Positions 27,065 through 35,977 are shown, numbered from the stretch's first letter. The stretch: 64,000 bases of DNA from Enterobacter asburiae (GCF_024599655.1 NZ_CP102247.1:4092001-4156000), one strand, 5' to 3'. The notes: a model not told the origin generated them from the letters alone. Numbers and translations: made by a program.

Positions 27065-28789
27065 TCAGGTTCTCTCCGTTTTGCTTAACCACATTTCATC
27101 CATACCACCACCACGAATATGCATCGGATAAACGTGCTCGGTTCCATCAACAATCACATCCATAAAGACGAGGCGGTTGTTTTTAACGTGCTCAAGCGCC
27201 TGTGCGAGCTTCGTTTCCAGCTCGGCCGGATCGGTCACCCGCATGCCTACATGGCCGTAAGCTTCAGCAAGACGAACAAAGTCCGGCAGCGATTTCATGT
27301 AGGACTGAGAATGACGGCCAGAGTAGATCATATCCTGCCATTGCTTCACCATACCGAGATAGCCGTTATTCAGGTTCAGCACCAGTACCGGCAGTTCATA
27401 CTGCAGGGCGGTAGACAGCTCCTGAATGTTCATCTGAATACTGCCATCTCCCGTCACGCAGACGACGGTTTCATTCGGCAGCGCCAGCTTCACGCCCAGC
27501 GCGGCAGGCAGACCAAAGCCCATCGTTCCTAAACCACCGGAGTTGATCCAGTGTCGCGGTTTATCAAACGGGTAATAGAGGGCGGCAAACATCTGGTGCT
27601 GCCCCACGTCTGAGGTCACGTACGCCTCACCTTTCGTCAGTCGCCACACCGCTTCAATGACCGCCTGCGGCTTAATGTTTTCACTCTGCGTGTCATATTT
27701 CAGGCACTGACGCGCGCGCCACTGTTCAATCTGCTGCCACCAGTCGCGGATCTCATCCAGCGGCTGGGTTGCACTCTCCTGGGCCAGCAGGTCCAGCATT
27801 TGCTCCAGAACCTGACGGGCATCGCCGACGATCGGCACATCAGCCGACACCGTTTTTGAAATTGACGTTGGATCGATATCAATGTGCAGCACGGTGGCGT
27901 TCGGGCAATACTTCGCCAGGTTGTTGGTGGTGCGATCGTCAAAGCGCACGCCAACGGCAAAGATGACATCGGAATGATGCATCGTCATGTTGGCTTCATA
28001 GGTACCGTGCATACCCAGCATCCCCAGCGCCTGACGATGGGTGGCAGGAAACGCCCCCAGCCCCATCAGTGATGACGCAACGGGAAGGTTAAGCTTTTCA
28101 ATCAGTTCACGAAGCTGAACTTCGCAGGCGGAGTTGATCGCCCCGCCACCAACATAGACCACCGGTTTTTTGGCTGCCAGCAGCGTTTGCAACGCTCGCT
28201 TGATCTGGCCTTTATGCCCCTGCGTTGTTGGGTTATAAGAGCGCATGCTGACCGACTCCGGCCAGACATAGGGCAGCTTGTTTGCCGGGTTCAGGATATC
28301 TTTAGGCAGATCGACCACCACCGGTCCGGGACGTCCGCTCGCCGCCAGCCAGAAGGCTTTTTTCAGTACGCCGGGAATGTCTTCTGTTTGCTTGACCAGG
28401 AAGCTGTGCTTCACAACGGGACGCGAAATCCCGACCATGTCGCACTCCTGAAACGCATCGTAGCCAATCAGTGAGGTTGCTACCTGCCCGGAGAGGATCA
28501 CCAGCGGGATAGAGTCCATGTAGGCCGTCGCAATGCCGGTAATGGCGTTTGTCGCGCCGGGGCCGGACGTGACTAACACCACGCCCACTTCACCCGTCGC
28601 ACGCGCCAGGCCGTCAGCCATGTGCACCGCCGCCTGCTCGTGACGTACCAGAACATGGTCAATGCCCCCTACCGTATGCAGCGCATCATAAATATCGAGG
28701 ACCGCACCGCCAGGGTAGCCGAACACTTGCTTTACGCCCTGATCGATCAGCGACCGAACGACCATTTCCGCGCCAGACAACATCTCCAT
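27065..28789 (-). CDS. ilvI: Acetolactate synthase III large subunit IlvI
   Basis: IlvI is the catalytic thiamine-diphosphate enzyme that condenses pyruvate with pyruvate or 2-ketobutyrate, the first common step to valine, leucine and isoleucine. The 574 residues match E. coli. The catalytic glutamate lies in VRHEQAAVHMADG, the FAD-binding central domain in the middle, and the ThDP/Mg motif VTGDGSIQMNIQE...LNLNNGYLGMVKQW in the C-terminal third. A GGAGG site 6-7 bases before ATG supports the start. In E. coli ilvIH is activated by Lrp from the long upstream region; the matching gap is present here. Confidence 0.97.
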   Translation of the reverse strand: MEMLSGAEMVVRSLIDQGVKQVFGYPGGAVLDIYDALHTVGGIDHVLVRHEQAAVHMADGLARATGEVGVVLVTSGPGATNAITGIATAYMDSIPLVILSGQVATSLIGYDAFQECDMVGISRPVVKHSFLVKQTEDIPGVLKKAFWLAASGRPGPVVVDLPKDILNPANKLPYVWPESVSMRSYNPTTQGHKGQIKRALQTLLAAKKPVVYVGGGAINSACEVQLRELIEKLNLPVASSLMGLGAFPATHRQALGMLGMHGTYEANMTMHHSDVIFAVGVRFDDRTTNNLAKYCPNATVLHIDIDPTSISKTVSADVPIVGDARQVLEQMLDLLAQESATQPLDEIRDWWQQIEQWRARQCLKYDTQSENIKPQAVIEAVWRLTKGEAYVTSDVGQHQMFAALYYPFDKPRHWINSGGLGTMGFGLPAALGVKLALPNETVVCVTGDGSIQMNIQELSTALQYELPVLVLNLNNGYLGMVKQWQDMIYSGRHSQSYMKSLPDFVRLAEAYGHVGMRVTDPAELETKLAQALEHVKNNRLVFMDVIVDGTEHVYPMHIRGGGMDEMWLSKTERT

Positions 28790-28869
28790 GCTTTGCCTCC
28801 AGGCATTTTGTTATAGACGGACTGCCGAATTCATTTCCGCACCGTCTTACGATTGGGATAAACCAATCT

Positions 28870-28898
28870 TATATATTGCAGAGTGTTCTTTACCTTAA
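28870..28898 (-). promoter_or_regulatory. Candidate ilvIH promoter
   Basis: Minus-strand TTAAGG (28893-28898) and TATATA (28870-28875) are separated by 17 bp, about 80 bp upstream of ilvI. This is a motif-based guess; the -35 is weak, which would suit an Lrp-activated promoter. Confidence 0.4.
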
Positions 28899-29168
28899 CC
28901 GCTCGTTATGAGGCAGGCAATTAGCAAACCTGGGGAGATAAACGGCGCGTAAAGCAGAAAAAGCAGCCGTTAACAGAAGATATGGTTAATTCCTCTGGGA
29001 ATAGAGGATGGGGTGATAAATCATCGCTGAAAAGCGCGACAATGCAGGAAATCATCTATTTTTGCGTGCCGCAGAGCAGCCCGAAAAAAATACCACAGAA
29101 CAAAATAGCAATTATCTAAAAGAACTCAGGATAAATCACATGAACCGATGCGATTTACCCTGATGCGT
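28899..29168. other. ilvIH upstream / leuO downstream gap
   Basis: About 270 bp of AT-rich DNA between leuO and the ilvIH promoter. E. coli has several Lrp sites in this interval; the Lrp consensus is too loose for me to place them here. A 25-codon frame at 29044 has no ribosome site and I do not call it. Confidence 0.5.
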
Positions 29169-30131
29169 TTACCGGCGACAGATGCCAACCAGCAGCTCTT
29201 CCATCCACTGATGTCCTTTATCCCGGCCCGCCGCTTCATGCCATGAAAGATAACAGGTACGGCTATTTAACTTGAGCGGCAGAGGCAAAATTTGCAGATT
29301 TAAAGGGTCAGAAAACTCTTCTGCCAGCCAGCGCGGCGCAATCGCCACCAGCTGCGTCTGGGAGACCACGTTTAATACGCTGACCATGGCCATGCCCTGA
29401 TAAGCCACGCTCGCCTGTTTATCCGCAGTGTCATACCACGGCAGGCTAAAGGACGCATATCTGTCGAGTGCTACAACGGCGTGTTGCTCGTTATAAACAT
29501 CGCTTTCTCGCAGCGGAGAATTCAGGCGCGGATGCTTTTTACTGGCGACCAGAACCATTTCATCTTTAAACAGCGGCACGCAGGAAAATTCTGGACGACG
29601 AAACTCTTCATATCCCAGAACGAATTCGATTTCCTGATAGCGTAACTGATGTTCGGTGTTTTGATTCAGGGATGATTTAAAAACAAGATTGATATTGGGT
29701 GCGATCTCTTCAACTTTATTATAAATAATCGACGTTAAATAATTATCCAGTGGGCTACAGACGCAAAGATGGAATACGCGCTCGCTGCTTAAGGGTTCAA
29801 AGCCCGAGCCCGGCAGCTCGTTCTGGACCAGTTGCAACGCCTGGCGGATGGAGCCAAACAGCTGGAATGCGCGCGCCGTAGGCTGGATCCCTCTCCCGTA
29901 GCGAACAAATAATTCGTCGTTAAACATGACCTTAAGTCTGGCAACGGCATTACTCACGGCAGGTTGCGACATCCCCAGCGTTTGGGCCGCGCGGGTGATA
30001 TTCTGTTCCTGCATGACAGCATCAAACACCGTCAGAAGATTAAGATCCACCGTGCGTAACTGCGGTTTAATCCCATCAGTAGCTTGAGGTTGTTTAATAT
30101 TATTTTCTGGCACTTCTGACTCCACTGTCAC
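29169..30131 (-). CDS. leuO: LysR-type regulator LeuO
   Basis: LeuO is a LysR-family regulator that antagonises H-NS silencing at many loci and has been tied to stress, bgl and CRISPR-cas control in relatives. The 320-residue product has the N-terminal winged helix-turn-helix (LNLLTVFDAVMQEQNITRAAQTLGMSQPAVSNAVARLK) near residues 29-67 and the effector domain after it. The N-terminal tail is slightly longer than in E. coli (314). It lies between ilvI and leuL and is divergent from the leu operon, the conserved arrangement in enterobacteria. Confidence 0.96.
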   Translation of the reverse strand: MTVESEVPENNIKQPQATDGIKPQLRTVDLNLLTVFDAVMQEQNITRAAQTLGMSQPAVSNAVARLKVMFNDELFVRYGRGIQPTARAFQLFGSIRQALQLVQNELPGSGFEPLSSERVFHLCVCSPLDNYLTSIIYNKVEEIAPNINLVFKSSLNQNTEHQLRYQEIEFVLGYEEFRRPEFSCVPLFKDEMVLVASKKHPRLNSPLRESDVYNEQHAVVALDRYASFSLPWYDTADKQASVAYQGMAMVSVLNVVSQTQLVAIAPRWLAEEFSDPLNLQILPLPLKLNSRTCYLSWHEAAGRDKGHQWMEELLVGICRR

Positions 30132-30657
30132 GCTACACTCCCTTTGCCATCGTACGGTAATAATCTCGAAAAATATGATTTATCATGCAAATACGATCAG
30201 CGAAAGAGAATTATTTAAAATTCGGAATATATAAAGACTCTATATAAACGAAAATTAATGAACGCGAATGATATGTTTGACTTTAGGATTTGAATGAAAC
30301 CATAAACCAAACAAATATACAATTGGCATCAGGTTAATGATGACTTAAGTATTATTAAACTGTTATTGCTATCGCCCTACAGTTAGTTAACAACCTGTTA
30401 TCTCTGTTCGCTTTTTAGCATTATGGAATAGATTCACAGCATTTATAACTTAATGATATCAAAACCTTTTAATCAGAAGGCCTCCTCTTCAGTACATTTC
30501 ACTCATTTTAAACAATTATATTTATTTATTTCTGCAACTCTTTTCTTAAGTCCAAAATTAGACAATTAGTCGGGTCGCGAAAGCTAAAACCAGCACAATT
30601 AGCTAAAGTGAATACCCGGTAGATTCCGTCTGTCGGGTCCGTTTTCATCGTCAGGGG
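30132..30657. promoter_or_regulatory. leuO-leu divergent control region (AT-rich)
   Basis: This stretch of about 525 bp between the divergent leuO and leuL is clearly richer in A and T than its neighbours, with many A/T tracts (30170-30260 and 30480-30545). In E. coli and Salmonella the same gap holds H-NS nucleation and LeuO binding sites and a promoter relay. No gene is seen in it. Confidence 0.6.
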
Positions 30658-30686
30658 TTGACATGAACGGCCGTATCCAGTACCAC
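30658..30686 (+). promoter_or_regulatory. leuLABCD promoter
   Basis: A perfect -35 TTGACA (30658-30663) with a 17-bp spacer places the -10 at TACCAC (30681-30686), about 34 bp before leuL. The spacer end GTATCCAG matches the E. coli leu promoter. The -10 is weak, in keeping with the supercoiling sensitivity known for this promoter. Confidence 0.75.
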
Positions 30687-30719
30687 TAAAAGCATATTGA
30701 ATTTAACGGAGCACGATTC

Positions 30720-30806
30720 ATGATTCGCACCATTCGTTTCACCGGTCTACTACTACTAAACGCATTCACTGTGCGCGGTAGACTGGCGGGCGAAATTCAG
30801 CGTTGA
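30720..30806 (+). CDS. leuL: leu operon leader peptide LeuL
   Basis: This 28-codon leader begins MIRTIRFTGLLLLN and contains four consecutive leucine codons, all the rare CTA. In E. coli, ribosome pausing at these codons when charged tRNA-Leu is scarce favours an antiterminator and lets transcription reach leuA. The size, the leucine run at residues 10-13 and the position 92 bp before leuA match E. coli LeuL. A ribosome site (GGAG) lies about 8 bases before the ATG. Confidence 0.93.
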   Translation: MIRTIRFTGLLLLNAFTVRGRLAGEIQR

Positions 30807-30825
30807 ATCGTCACCAGTAAGACTA

Positions 30826-30854
30826 AAAACCCGCGCCACTGCGCGGGTTTTTTT
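30826..30854 (+). terminator. leu operon attenuator
   Basis: CCCGCGC / GCGCGGG forms a 7-bp stem with a 4-base loop (CACT) followed by eight T residues. It lies between leuL and leuA and is the transcription attenuator of the operon. Confidence 0.93.
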
Positions 30855-30897
30855 ATGCTCGTAGCAAGGCGCCCTAAGACTGACAAGGACCTAACCC

Positions 30898-32469
30898 ATG
30901 AGCCAGCAAGTCATTATTTTCGATACTACTTTACGTGACGGTGAACAGGCATTGCAGGCAAGCCTGAGTGTAAAAGAGAAACTGCAGATCGCGCTGGCTC
31001 TCGAACGTATGGGTGTCGACGTGATGGAGGTCGGTTTCCCGGTCTCGTCTCCGGGTGATTTCGAATCCGTCCAGACTATCGCTCGCACCATTAAAAACAG
31101 CCGCGTGTGTGCCCTGGCGCGCTGCGTAGAGAAAGACATCGACGTTGCCGCCGAGTCATTGAAAGTCGCCGAAGCGTTCCGTATCCACACCTTTATTGCG
31201 ACCTCGCCTATGCACATCGCAACCAAGCTGCGCAGCACGCTGGATGAGGTGATTGAGCGCGCAGTCTATATGGTTAAGCGCGCACGCAACTATACCGATG
31301 ACGTTGAATTCTCCTGTGAAGATGCGGGCCGTACGCCAATCGAAGACCTGGCGCGCGTTGTGGAAGCCGCCATCAACGCGGGCGCGAAAACCATTAACAT
31401 CCCGGACACCGTCGGCTACACCATGCCGTTTGAGTTCTCTAACATCATCACCGGCCTGTATGACCGCGTACCGAATATTGATAAGGCAATTATCTCCGTC
31501 CACACCCACGATGACTTGGGTCTGGCCGTGGGCAATGCCATCGCCGCCGTCCACGCCGGGGCGCGTCAGGTTGAAGGCGCGATGAACGGTATCGGCGAAC
31601 GCGCGGGCAACTGTTCGCTGGAAGAAGTGATCATGGCGATCAAAGTGCGCAAAGACATCATGGACGTGCACACCCGCATCAATCACAACGAAATCTGGCG
31701 CACCAGCCAGACCGTCAGCCAGATTTGCAACATGCCCATTCCGGCTAACAAAGCGATTGTCGGCACTGGCGCCTTCGCACACTCCTCCGGTATTCACCAG
31801 GATGGCGTCCTGAAGAACCGCGAAAACTACGAAATCATGACCCCGGAATCTATCGGCCTGAATCAGGTGCAGCTGAACCTGACCTCCCGTTCCGGCCGCG
31901 CGGCGGTTAAGCACCGTATGGAAGAGATGGGTTACAAGGACAGCGATTACAACATGGATCAGCTGTACGACGCATTCCTGAAGCTGGCCGACAAAAAAGG
32001 TCAGGTGTTCGACTATGACCTGGAAGCGCTGGCCTTTATTAACAAGCAGCAGGAAGAGCCAGAGCACTTCCGTCTGGATTACTTCAACGTGCAGTCCGGC
32101 TCCAGCAACATCGCCACCGCCTCGGTCAAACTGGCCTGCGGTGATGAAATTAAAGCAGAGGCCGCGAACGGTAACGGCCCTGTCGATGCCATCTACCAGG
32201 CGATTAACCGCGTCACCGAGTACGACGTTGAGCTGGTGAAGTATGACCTGACGGCCAAGGGCCACGGCAAAGATGCACTGGGTCAGGTCGACATTGTTGT
32301 TACCCACAATGGCCGCCGCTTCCATGGCGTGGGCCTGGCGACCGATATCGTTGAATCCTCCGCGAAAGCGATGGTGCACGTTCTGAACAACATCTGGCGC
32401 GCCGCCGAAGTCGAAAAAGAGTTGCAACGCAAAGCTCAGAATAAAGAGAACAACAAGGAAACCGTGTAA
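30898..32469 (+). CDS. leuA: 2-isopropylmalate synthase LeuA
   Basis: LeuA condenses acetyl-CoA with 2-ketoisovalerate, the committed step to leucine, and is inhibited by leucine. The 523 residues equal E. coli LeuA. The HMGL-like TIM barrel is seen with its DTTLRDGEQA start motif, the substrate and metal residues in SVHTHDDLGLAVGN, and GIGERAGNCSLEE, followed by the C-terminal LeuA dimer regulatory domain. The stop TAA shares its A with the leuB ATG. Expression is set by the leuL attenuator. Confidence 0.98.
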   Translation: MSQQVIIFDTTLRDGEQALQASLSVKEKLQIALALERMGVDVMEVGFPVSSPGDFESVQTIARTIKNSRVCALARCVEKDIDVAAESLKVAEAFRIHTFIATSPMHIATKLRSTLDEVIERAVYMVKRARNYTDDVEFSCEDAGRTPIEDLARVVEAAINAGAKTINIPDTVGYTMPFEFSNIITGLYDRVPNIDKAIISVHTHDDLGLAVGNAIAAVHAGARQVEGAMNGIGERAGNCSLEEVIMAIKVRKDIMDVHTRINHNEIWRTSQTVSQICNMPIPANKAIVGTGAFAHSSGIHQDGVLKNRENYEIMTPESIGLNQVQLNLTSRSGRAAVKHRMEEMGYKDSDYNMDQLYDAFLKLADKKGQVFDYDLEALAFINKQQEEPEHFRLDYFNVQSGSSNIATASVKLACGDEIKAEAANGNGPVDAIYQAINRVTEYDVELVKYDLTAKGHGKDALGQVDIVVTHNGRRFHGVGLATDIVESSAKAMVHVLNNIWRAAEVEKELQRKAQNKENNKETV

Positions 32470-33560
32470 TGTCGAAGAATTACCATATTGCTGTGTTACC
32501 GGGCGACGGTATTGGTCCGGAAGTGATGGCACAGGCGCTGAAAGTACTGGAAGCCGTTCGTGCGCGTTTTGCGATGAAAATCACTACCAGCCACTACGAC
32601 GTGGGCGGTATTGCGATTGATAACCACGGTACGCCACTGCCGAAAGCGACCGTGGAAGGCTGCGAAAATGCCGATGCCGTGCTGTTTGGTTCCGTCGGTG
32701 GCCCGAAATGGGAACACCTGCCGCCGGCAGAGCAGCCAGAGCGCGGCGCGCTGCTGCCGCTGCGTAAACATTTCAAGCTGTTCAGCAACCTGCGTCCGGC
32801 GAAGCTGTATCAGGGTCTGGAAGAGTTCTGCCCGCTGCGCGCGGATATCGCCGCCAACGGTTTCGACATTCTGTGCGTGCGTGAACTGACCGGCGGGATC
32901 TATTTCGGTCAGCCAAAAGGGCGCGAAGGCAGCGGACAACACGAGAAAGCGTTCGACACCGAGGTGTATCACCGTTTCGAAATCGAACGTATCGCCCACA
33001 TCGCGTTCGAGTCGGCACGCAAACGCCGCCATAAAGTGACCTCCATTGATAAAGCGAACGTGCTGCAGTCTTCCATTTTGTGGCGCGAGATCGTCAGTGA
33101 AGTGGCTAAGCAGTACCCGGACGTCGCGCTGTCGCACATGTACATCGACAACGCGACCATGCAGCTGATTAAGGATCCGTCCCAGTTTGACGTGCTGCTG
33201 TGCTCCAACCTGTTCGGCGATATCCTCTCTGACGAGTGCGCGATGATCACAGGCTCCATGGGCATGCTGCCCTCCGCAAGCCTGAATGAAGAAGGCTTTG
33301 GCCTGTACGAGCCTGCGGGCGGCTCCGCGCCGGATATCGCAGGCAAGAACATTGCCAACCCGATTGCGCAGATCCTCTCCCTGGCCCTGCTGCTGCGCTA
33401 CAGCCTGGATGCAGGCGATGCGGCAACCGCAATTGAGAACGCCATTAACCGGGCGTTAGAAGAAGGCGTCCGTACCGGCGATTTAGCTCGCGGCACGGCG
33501 GCAGTCAGTACCGATGAAATGGGCGACATTATTGCCCGCTATGTCGCTGAAGGGGTGTAA
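32469..33560 (+). CDS. leuB: 3-isopropylmalate dehydrogenase LeuB
   Basis: LeuB oxidatively decarboxylates 3-isopropylmalate with NAD to 2-ketoisocaproate. The 363-residue product (E. coli 363) shows the beta-decarboxylating dehydrogenase pattern: AVLPGDGIGPEVM at the start, the substrate site RELTGGIYFG, and the metal/NAD signature NLFGDILSDECAMITGSMGMLPSAS with GSAPDIAGKNIANP. It overlaps leuA by one base and is two bases from leuC. Confidence 0.98.
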   Translation: MSKNYHIAVLPGDGIGPEVMAQALKVLEAVRARFAMKITTSHYDVGGIAIDNHGTPLPKATVEGCENADAVLFGSVGGPKWEHLPPAEQPERGALLPLRKHFKLFSNLRPAKLYQGLEEFCPLRADIAANGFDILCVRELTGGIYFGQPKGREGSGQHEKAFDTEVYHRFEIERIAHIAFESARKRRHKVTSIDKANVLQSSILWREIVSEVAKQYPDVALSHMYIDNATMQLIKDPSQFDVLLCSNLFGDILSDECAMITGSMGMLPSASLNEEGFGLYEPAGGSAPDIAGKNIANPIAQILSLALLLRYSLDAGDAATAIENAINRALEEGVRTGDLARGTAAVSTDEMGDIIARYVAEGV

Positions 33561-33562
33561 TC

Positions 33563-34963
33563 ATGGCTAAGACGTTATATGAAAAGTTGTTTGATGCGCA
33601 CGTTGTTTACGAGGCACCAAACGAAACCCCGCTGCTGTACATTGATCGTCATCTGGTGCACGAAGTGACCTCTCCTCAGGCATTTGACGGCCTGCGCGCG
33701 CACAAGCGTCCGGTACGTCAGCCGGGTAAAACCTTCGCGACGATGGATCACAACGTATCCACCCAGACCAAAGACATTAATGCCTCGGGTGAGATGGCGC
33801 GTATCCAGATGCAGGAGCTGATTAAGAACTGCAACGAGTTTGGCGTTGAGCTGTACGACCTGAACCATCCGTATCAGGGCATCGTCCACGTGATGGGGCC
33901 TGAGCAAGGGATCACCCTGCCGGGCATGACCATCGTCTGCGGTGACTCCCATACCGCGACCCACGGCGCGTTTGGCGCGCTGGCGTTCGGTATCGGCACG
34001 TCTGAAGTGGAACATGTGCTGGCAACGCAGACCCTGAAACAGGGCCGCGCCAAAACCATGAAGATTGAAGTGAAGGGTAAAGCCGCACCGGGTATTACCG
34101 CAAAAGACATCGTGCTGGCCATCATCGGTAAAACCGGCAGCGCGGGCGGCACCGGTCATGTTGTTGAATTCTGCGGTGAAGCCATCCAGGCGCTGAGCAT
34201 GGAGGGACGCATGACCCTGTGCAATATGGCCATTGAGATGGGCGCAAAAGCCGGTCTGGTCGCGCCGGACGACACCACCTTTAACTATGTGAAGGGTCGT
34301 CTGCACGCGCCGAAAGGTCAGAATTTTGACGACGCGGTCGCGTACTGGAAAACCCTGAAAACCGACGATGGGGCAACGTTTGATACCGTTGTCACGCTGC
34401 AGGCTGAAGAGATTGCGCCTCAGGTGACCTGGGGCACCAACCCGGGTCAGGTGATTTCCGTCAACGACGCCATTCCCGATCCGGCCTCCTTCGCCGATCC
34501 GGTCGAGCGCGCCAGTGCGGAAAAAGCGCTGGCCTATATGGGGCTGAAACCCGGCGTGCCGTTGACCGACGTAACCATTGATAAGGTCTTTATCGGTTCC
34601 TGCACCAACTCCCGTATCGAAGATTTGCGTGCCGCCGCCGAGATTGCCAAAGGCCGCAAAGTGGCACCGGGCGTGCAGGCGCTGGTGGTTCCTGGCTCCG
34701 GTCCGGTGAAAGCCCAGGCGGAAGCCGAAGGTCTGGATAAGATCTTTATCGAAGCGGGCTTCGAGTGGCGCCTGCCTGGCTGCTCCATGTGTCTGGCCAT
34801 GAACAACGATCGCCTGAATCCGGGTGAGCGCTGCGCCTCTACCAGCAACCGTAACTTTGAAGGCCGTCAGGGCCGCGGTGGGCGCACCCATCTGGTCAGT
34901 CCGGCAATGGCCGCCGCTGCGGCAGTCACCGGCCATTTCGCCGATATTCGCAGCCTGAAATAA
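33563..34963 (+). CDS. leuC: 3-isopropylmalate dehydratase large subunit LeuC
   Basis: LeuC with LeuD isomerises 2- to 3-isopropylmalate. The 466 residues equal E. coli LeuC. It is an aconitase-family protein; the three 4Fe-4S cysteines are visible as one in FIGSCTNSRIEDL and two in LPGCSMCLAMN. Conserved histidine motifs such as MDHNVST and CGDSHTATHGAFGALAFGIGTSEVEHV are intact. It is followed ten bases later by leuD. Confidence 0.98.
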   Translation: MAKTLYEKLFDAHVVYEAPNETPLLYIDRHLVHEVTSPQAFDGLRAHKRPVRQPGKTFATMDHNVSTQTKDINASGEMARIQMQELIKNCNEFGVELYDLNHPYQGIVHVMGPEQGITLPGMTIVCGDSHTATHGAFGALAFGIGTSEVEHVLATQTLKQGRAKTMKIEVKGKAAPGITAKDIVLAIIGKTGSAGGTGHVVEFCGEAIQALSMEGRMTLCNMAIEMGAKAGLVAPDDTTFNYVKGRLHAPKGQNFDDAVAYWKTLKTDDGATFDTVVTLQAEEIAPQVTWGTNPGQVISVNDAIPDPASFADPVERASAEKALAYMGLKPGVPLTDVTIDKVFIGSCTNSRIEDLRAAAEIAKGRKVAPGVQALVVPGSGPVKAQAEAEGLDKIFIEAGFEWRLPGCSMCLAMNNDRLNPGERCASTSNRNFEGRQGRGGRTHLVSPAMAAAAAVTGHFADIRSLK

Positions 34964-34973
34964 GGAGACAATC

Positions 34974-35579
34974 ATGGCAGAGAAATTTACCCAACATACG
35001 GGCCGTGTTGTCCCGCTGGACGCCGCCAACGTCGATACTGACGCTATTATTCCGAAACAGTTTCTGCAGAAGGTGACGCGTACCGGTTTTGGCGCACATC
35101 TGTTTAACGACTGGCGATTCCTGGACGATAAGGGCGAAGTGCCTAATCCGGAATTCGTTCTGAACTTCCCGGAATACAAAGGCGCCTCCATTTTGCTGGC
35201 GCGGGAAAACTTTGGCTGCGGCTCATCCCGTGAACACGCGCCGTGGGCGCTCACCGACTACGGCTTTAAAGTGGTCATTGCCCCAAGCTTCGCGGATATC
35301 TTCTACGGTAACAGCTTCAACAACCAGCTGCTGCCGGTGACGCTGAGCGATGAACAGGTCGATGAATTGTTCGCGCTGGTTAAGGCGAATCCGGGCATTT
35401 CGTTTGAAGTGGATCTGGAAGCCGAAGTGGTGAAAGCCGGGGATAAGACCTACAGCTTCAGCATCGATGCCTTCCGCCGTCACTGCATGCTGAACGGTCT
35501 GGACAGCATTGGTTTGACGCTCCAGCACGAAGACGCCATCTCAGCGTACGAGAAAAAACAGCCTGCGTTTATGGGCTAA
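34974..35579 (+). CDS. leuD: 3-isopropylmalate dehydratase small subunit LeuD
   Basis: LeuD is the swivelling small subunit of isopropylmalate isomerase and pairs with LeuC. The 201 residues match E. coli. The NVDTDAIIPKQFL motif near residue 17 and the loop LARENFGCGSSREHAPWAL, which shapes substrate specificity, are conserved. An AAGGAGA ribosome site precedes the ATG. It is the last gene of leuLABCD and is followed by a strong hairpin. Confidence 0.98.
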   Translation: MAEKFTQHTGRVVPLDAANVDTDAIIPKQFLQKVTRTGFGAHLFNDWRFLDDKGEVPNPEFVLNFPEYKGASILLARENFGCGSSREHAPWALTDYGFKVVIAPSFADIFYGNSFNNQLLPVTLSDEQVDELFALVKANPGISFEVDLEAEVVKAGDKTYSFSIDAFRRHCMLNGLDSIGLTLQHEDAISAYEKKQPAFMG

Positions 35580-35582
35580 AGG

Positions 35583-35609
35583 CAATGGCCCGCAAAAAGC
35601 GGGCCATTG
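35583..35609 (+). terminator. Hairpin after leuD
   Basis: An 11-bp perfect stem (CAATGGCCCGC / GCGGGCCATTG) with an A5 loop begins four bases after the leuD stop. There is no T-run afterwards, so it may protect the mRNA 3' end or act as a Rho-assisted terminator. Confidence 0.6.
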
Positions 35610-35611
35610 AT

Positions 35612-35971
35612 AAGGGTGCGTTGAGGCTCAACCACTCTGGAGAGGCGAGGAAATTTCCCCCGCCAATACCGCTAACGTTTTGCTTCGTAAGCCAACACTG
35701 CCGCCAGCTCTGTTTTCTCCTGTCTGAAGTGCAGCTCGCACAGCGAGTCGCGCACCATCCAGGTGAAGATCAACAGCGTCGTACAGATCAGAAACAAACC
35801 TAACAGCAGAGTACGTTTTGGCATTCCAGCCTCCTTATTGCTTTTCGGCAATGAAGAGACTAACCTCGCAATGTTGGTTGTGAAGTTGGTCTCCCCATCA
35901 GTTTTTTTGATGTGGGACTCTCCACTGTTTGCCTCTTGCGAAAGCCTGAGGCAAACAGCCTCAAGCACCCG
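35612..35971 (-). ncRNA. Predicted hok mRNA with 5'/3' fold-back pairing
   Basis: The predicted toxin mRNA runs from a promoter start near 35971 to about 35612. Its first bases (minus-strand GGGTGCTTGAGGCT, 35957-35970) can pair with bases near the 3' end (35614-35628) with one bulge. This reproduces the fold-back inhibition (fbi/tac) pairing known in R1 hok mRNA, which keeps the full-length message untranslated until 3' trimming. A further 5' hairpin GTTTGCCTC / GAGGCAAAC lies at 35927-35956. The transcript ends are inferred. Confidence 0.65.
35672..35824 (-). CDS. Hok/Gef-family type I toxin
   Basis: This 50-residue protein begins MPKRTLLLGLFLICTTLL, has one membrane segment, and carries the family signature TWMVRDSLCELHFRQEKTELAAVLAYE. 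It most resembles HokA of E. coli. Hok proteins insert in the inner membrane and collapse the membrane potential when expressed without their antisense RNA. The start has AAGGAGG five bases upstream. A longer in-frame reading from a GTG at 35968 crosses the leader and is not the toxin start. K-12 has no hok gene between leuD and setA, so this is accessory DNA. Whether it is still toxic cannot be told from sequence. Confidence 0.9.
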   Translation of the reverse strand: MPKRTLLLGLFLICTTLLIFTWMVRDSLCELHFRQEKTELAAVLAYEAKR

Positions 35972-35977
35972 CCACGC

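Noticed and set aside
29044..29121. 25-codon plus-strand frame in the ilvI-leuO gap
   Set aside because: No ribosome-binding site, no promoter and no known homologue; chance in AT-rich DNA.
31156..32532. 458-codon minus-strand frame opposite leuA
   Set aside because: Antisense shadow of leuA; composition and position give no support for a gene.
33575..35254. 559-codon open frame on the minus strand across leuC-leuD
   Set aside because: It is a shadow of two strongly conserved genes in GC-rich DNA, with low-complexity His/Arg/Gly-rich composition and no homology.
35828..35968. 48-residue in-frame N-terminal extension of the Hok-like protein
   Set aside because: The GTG start lies in the 5' fold-back element and the internal ATG has an ideal ribosome site and gives the family length, so I do not call the long form as the toxin.
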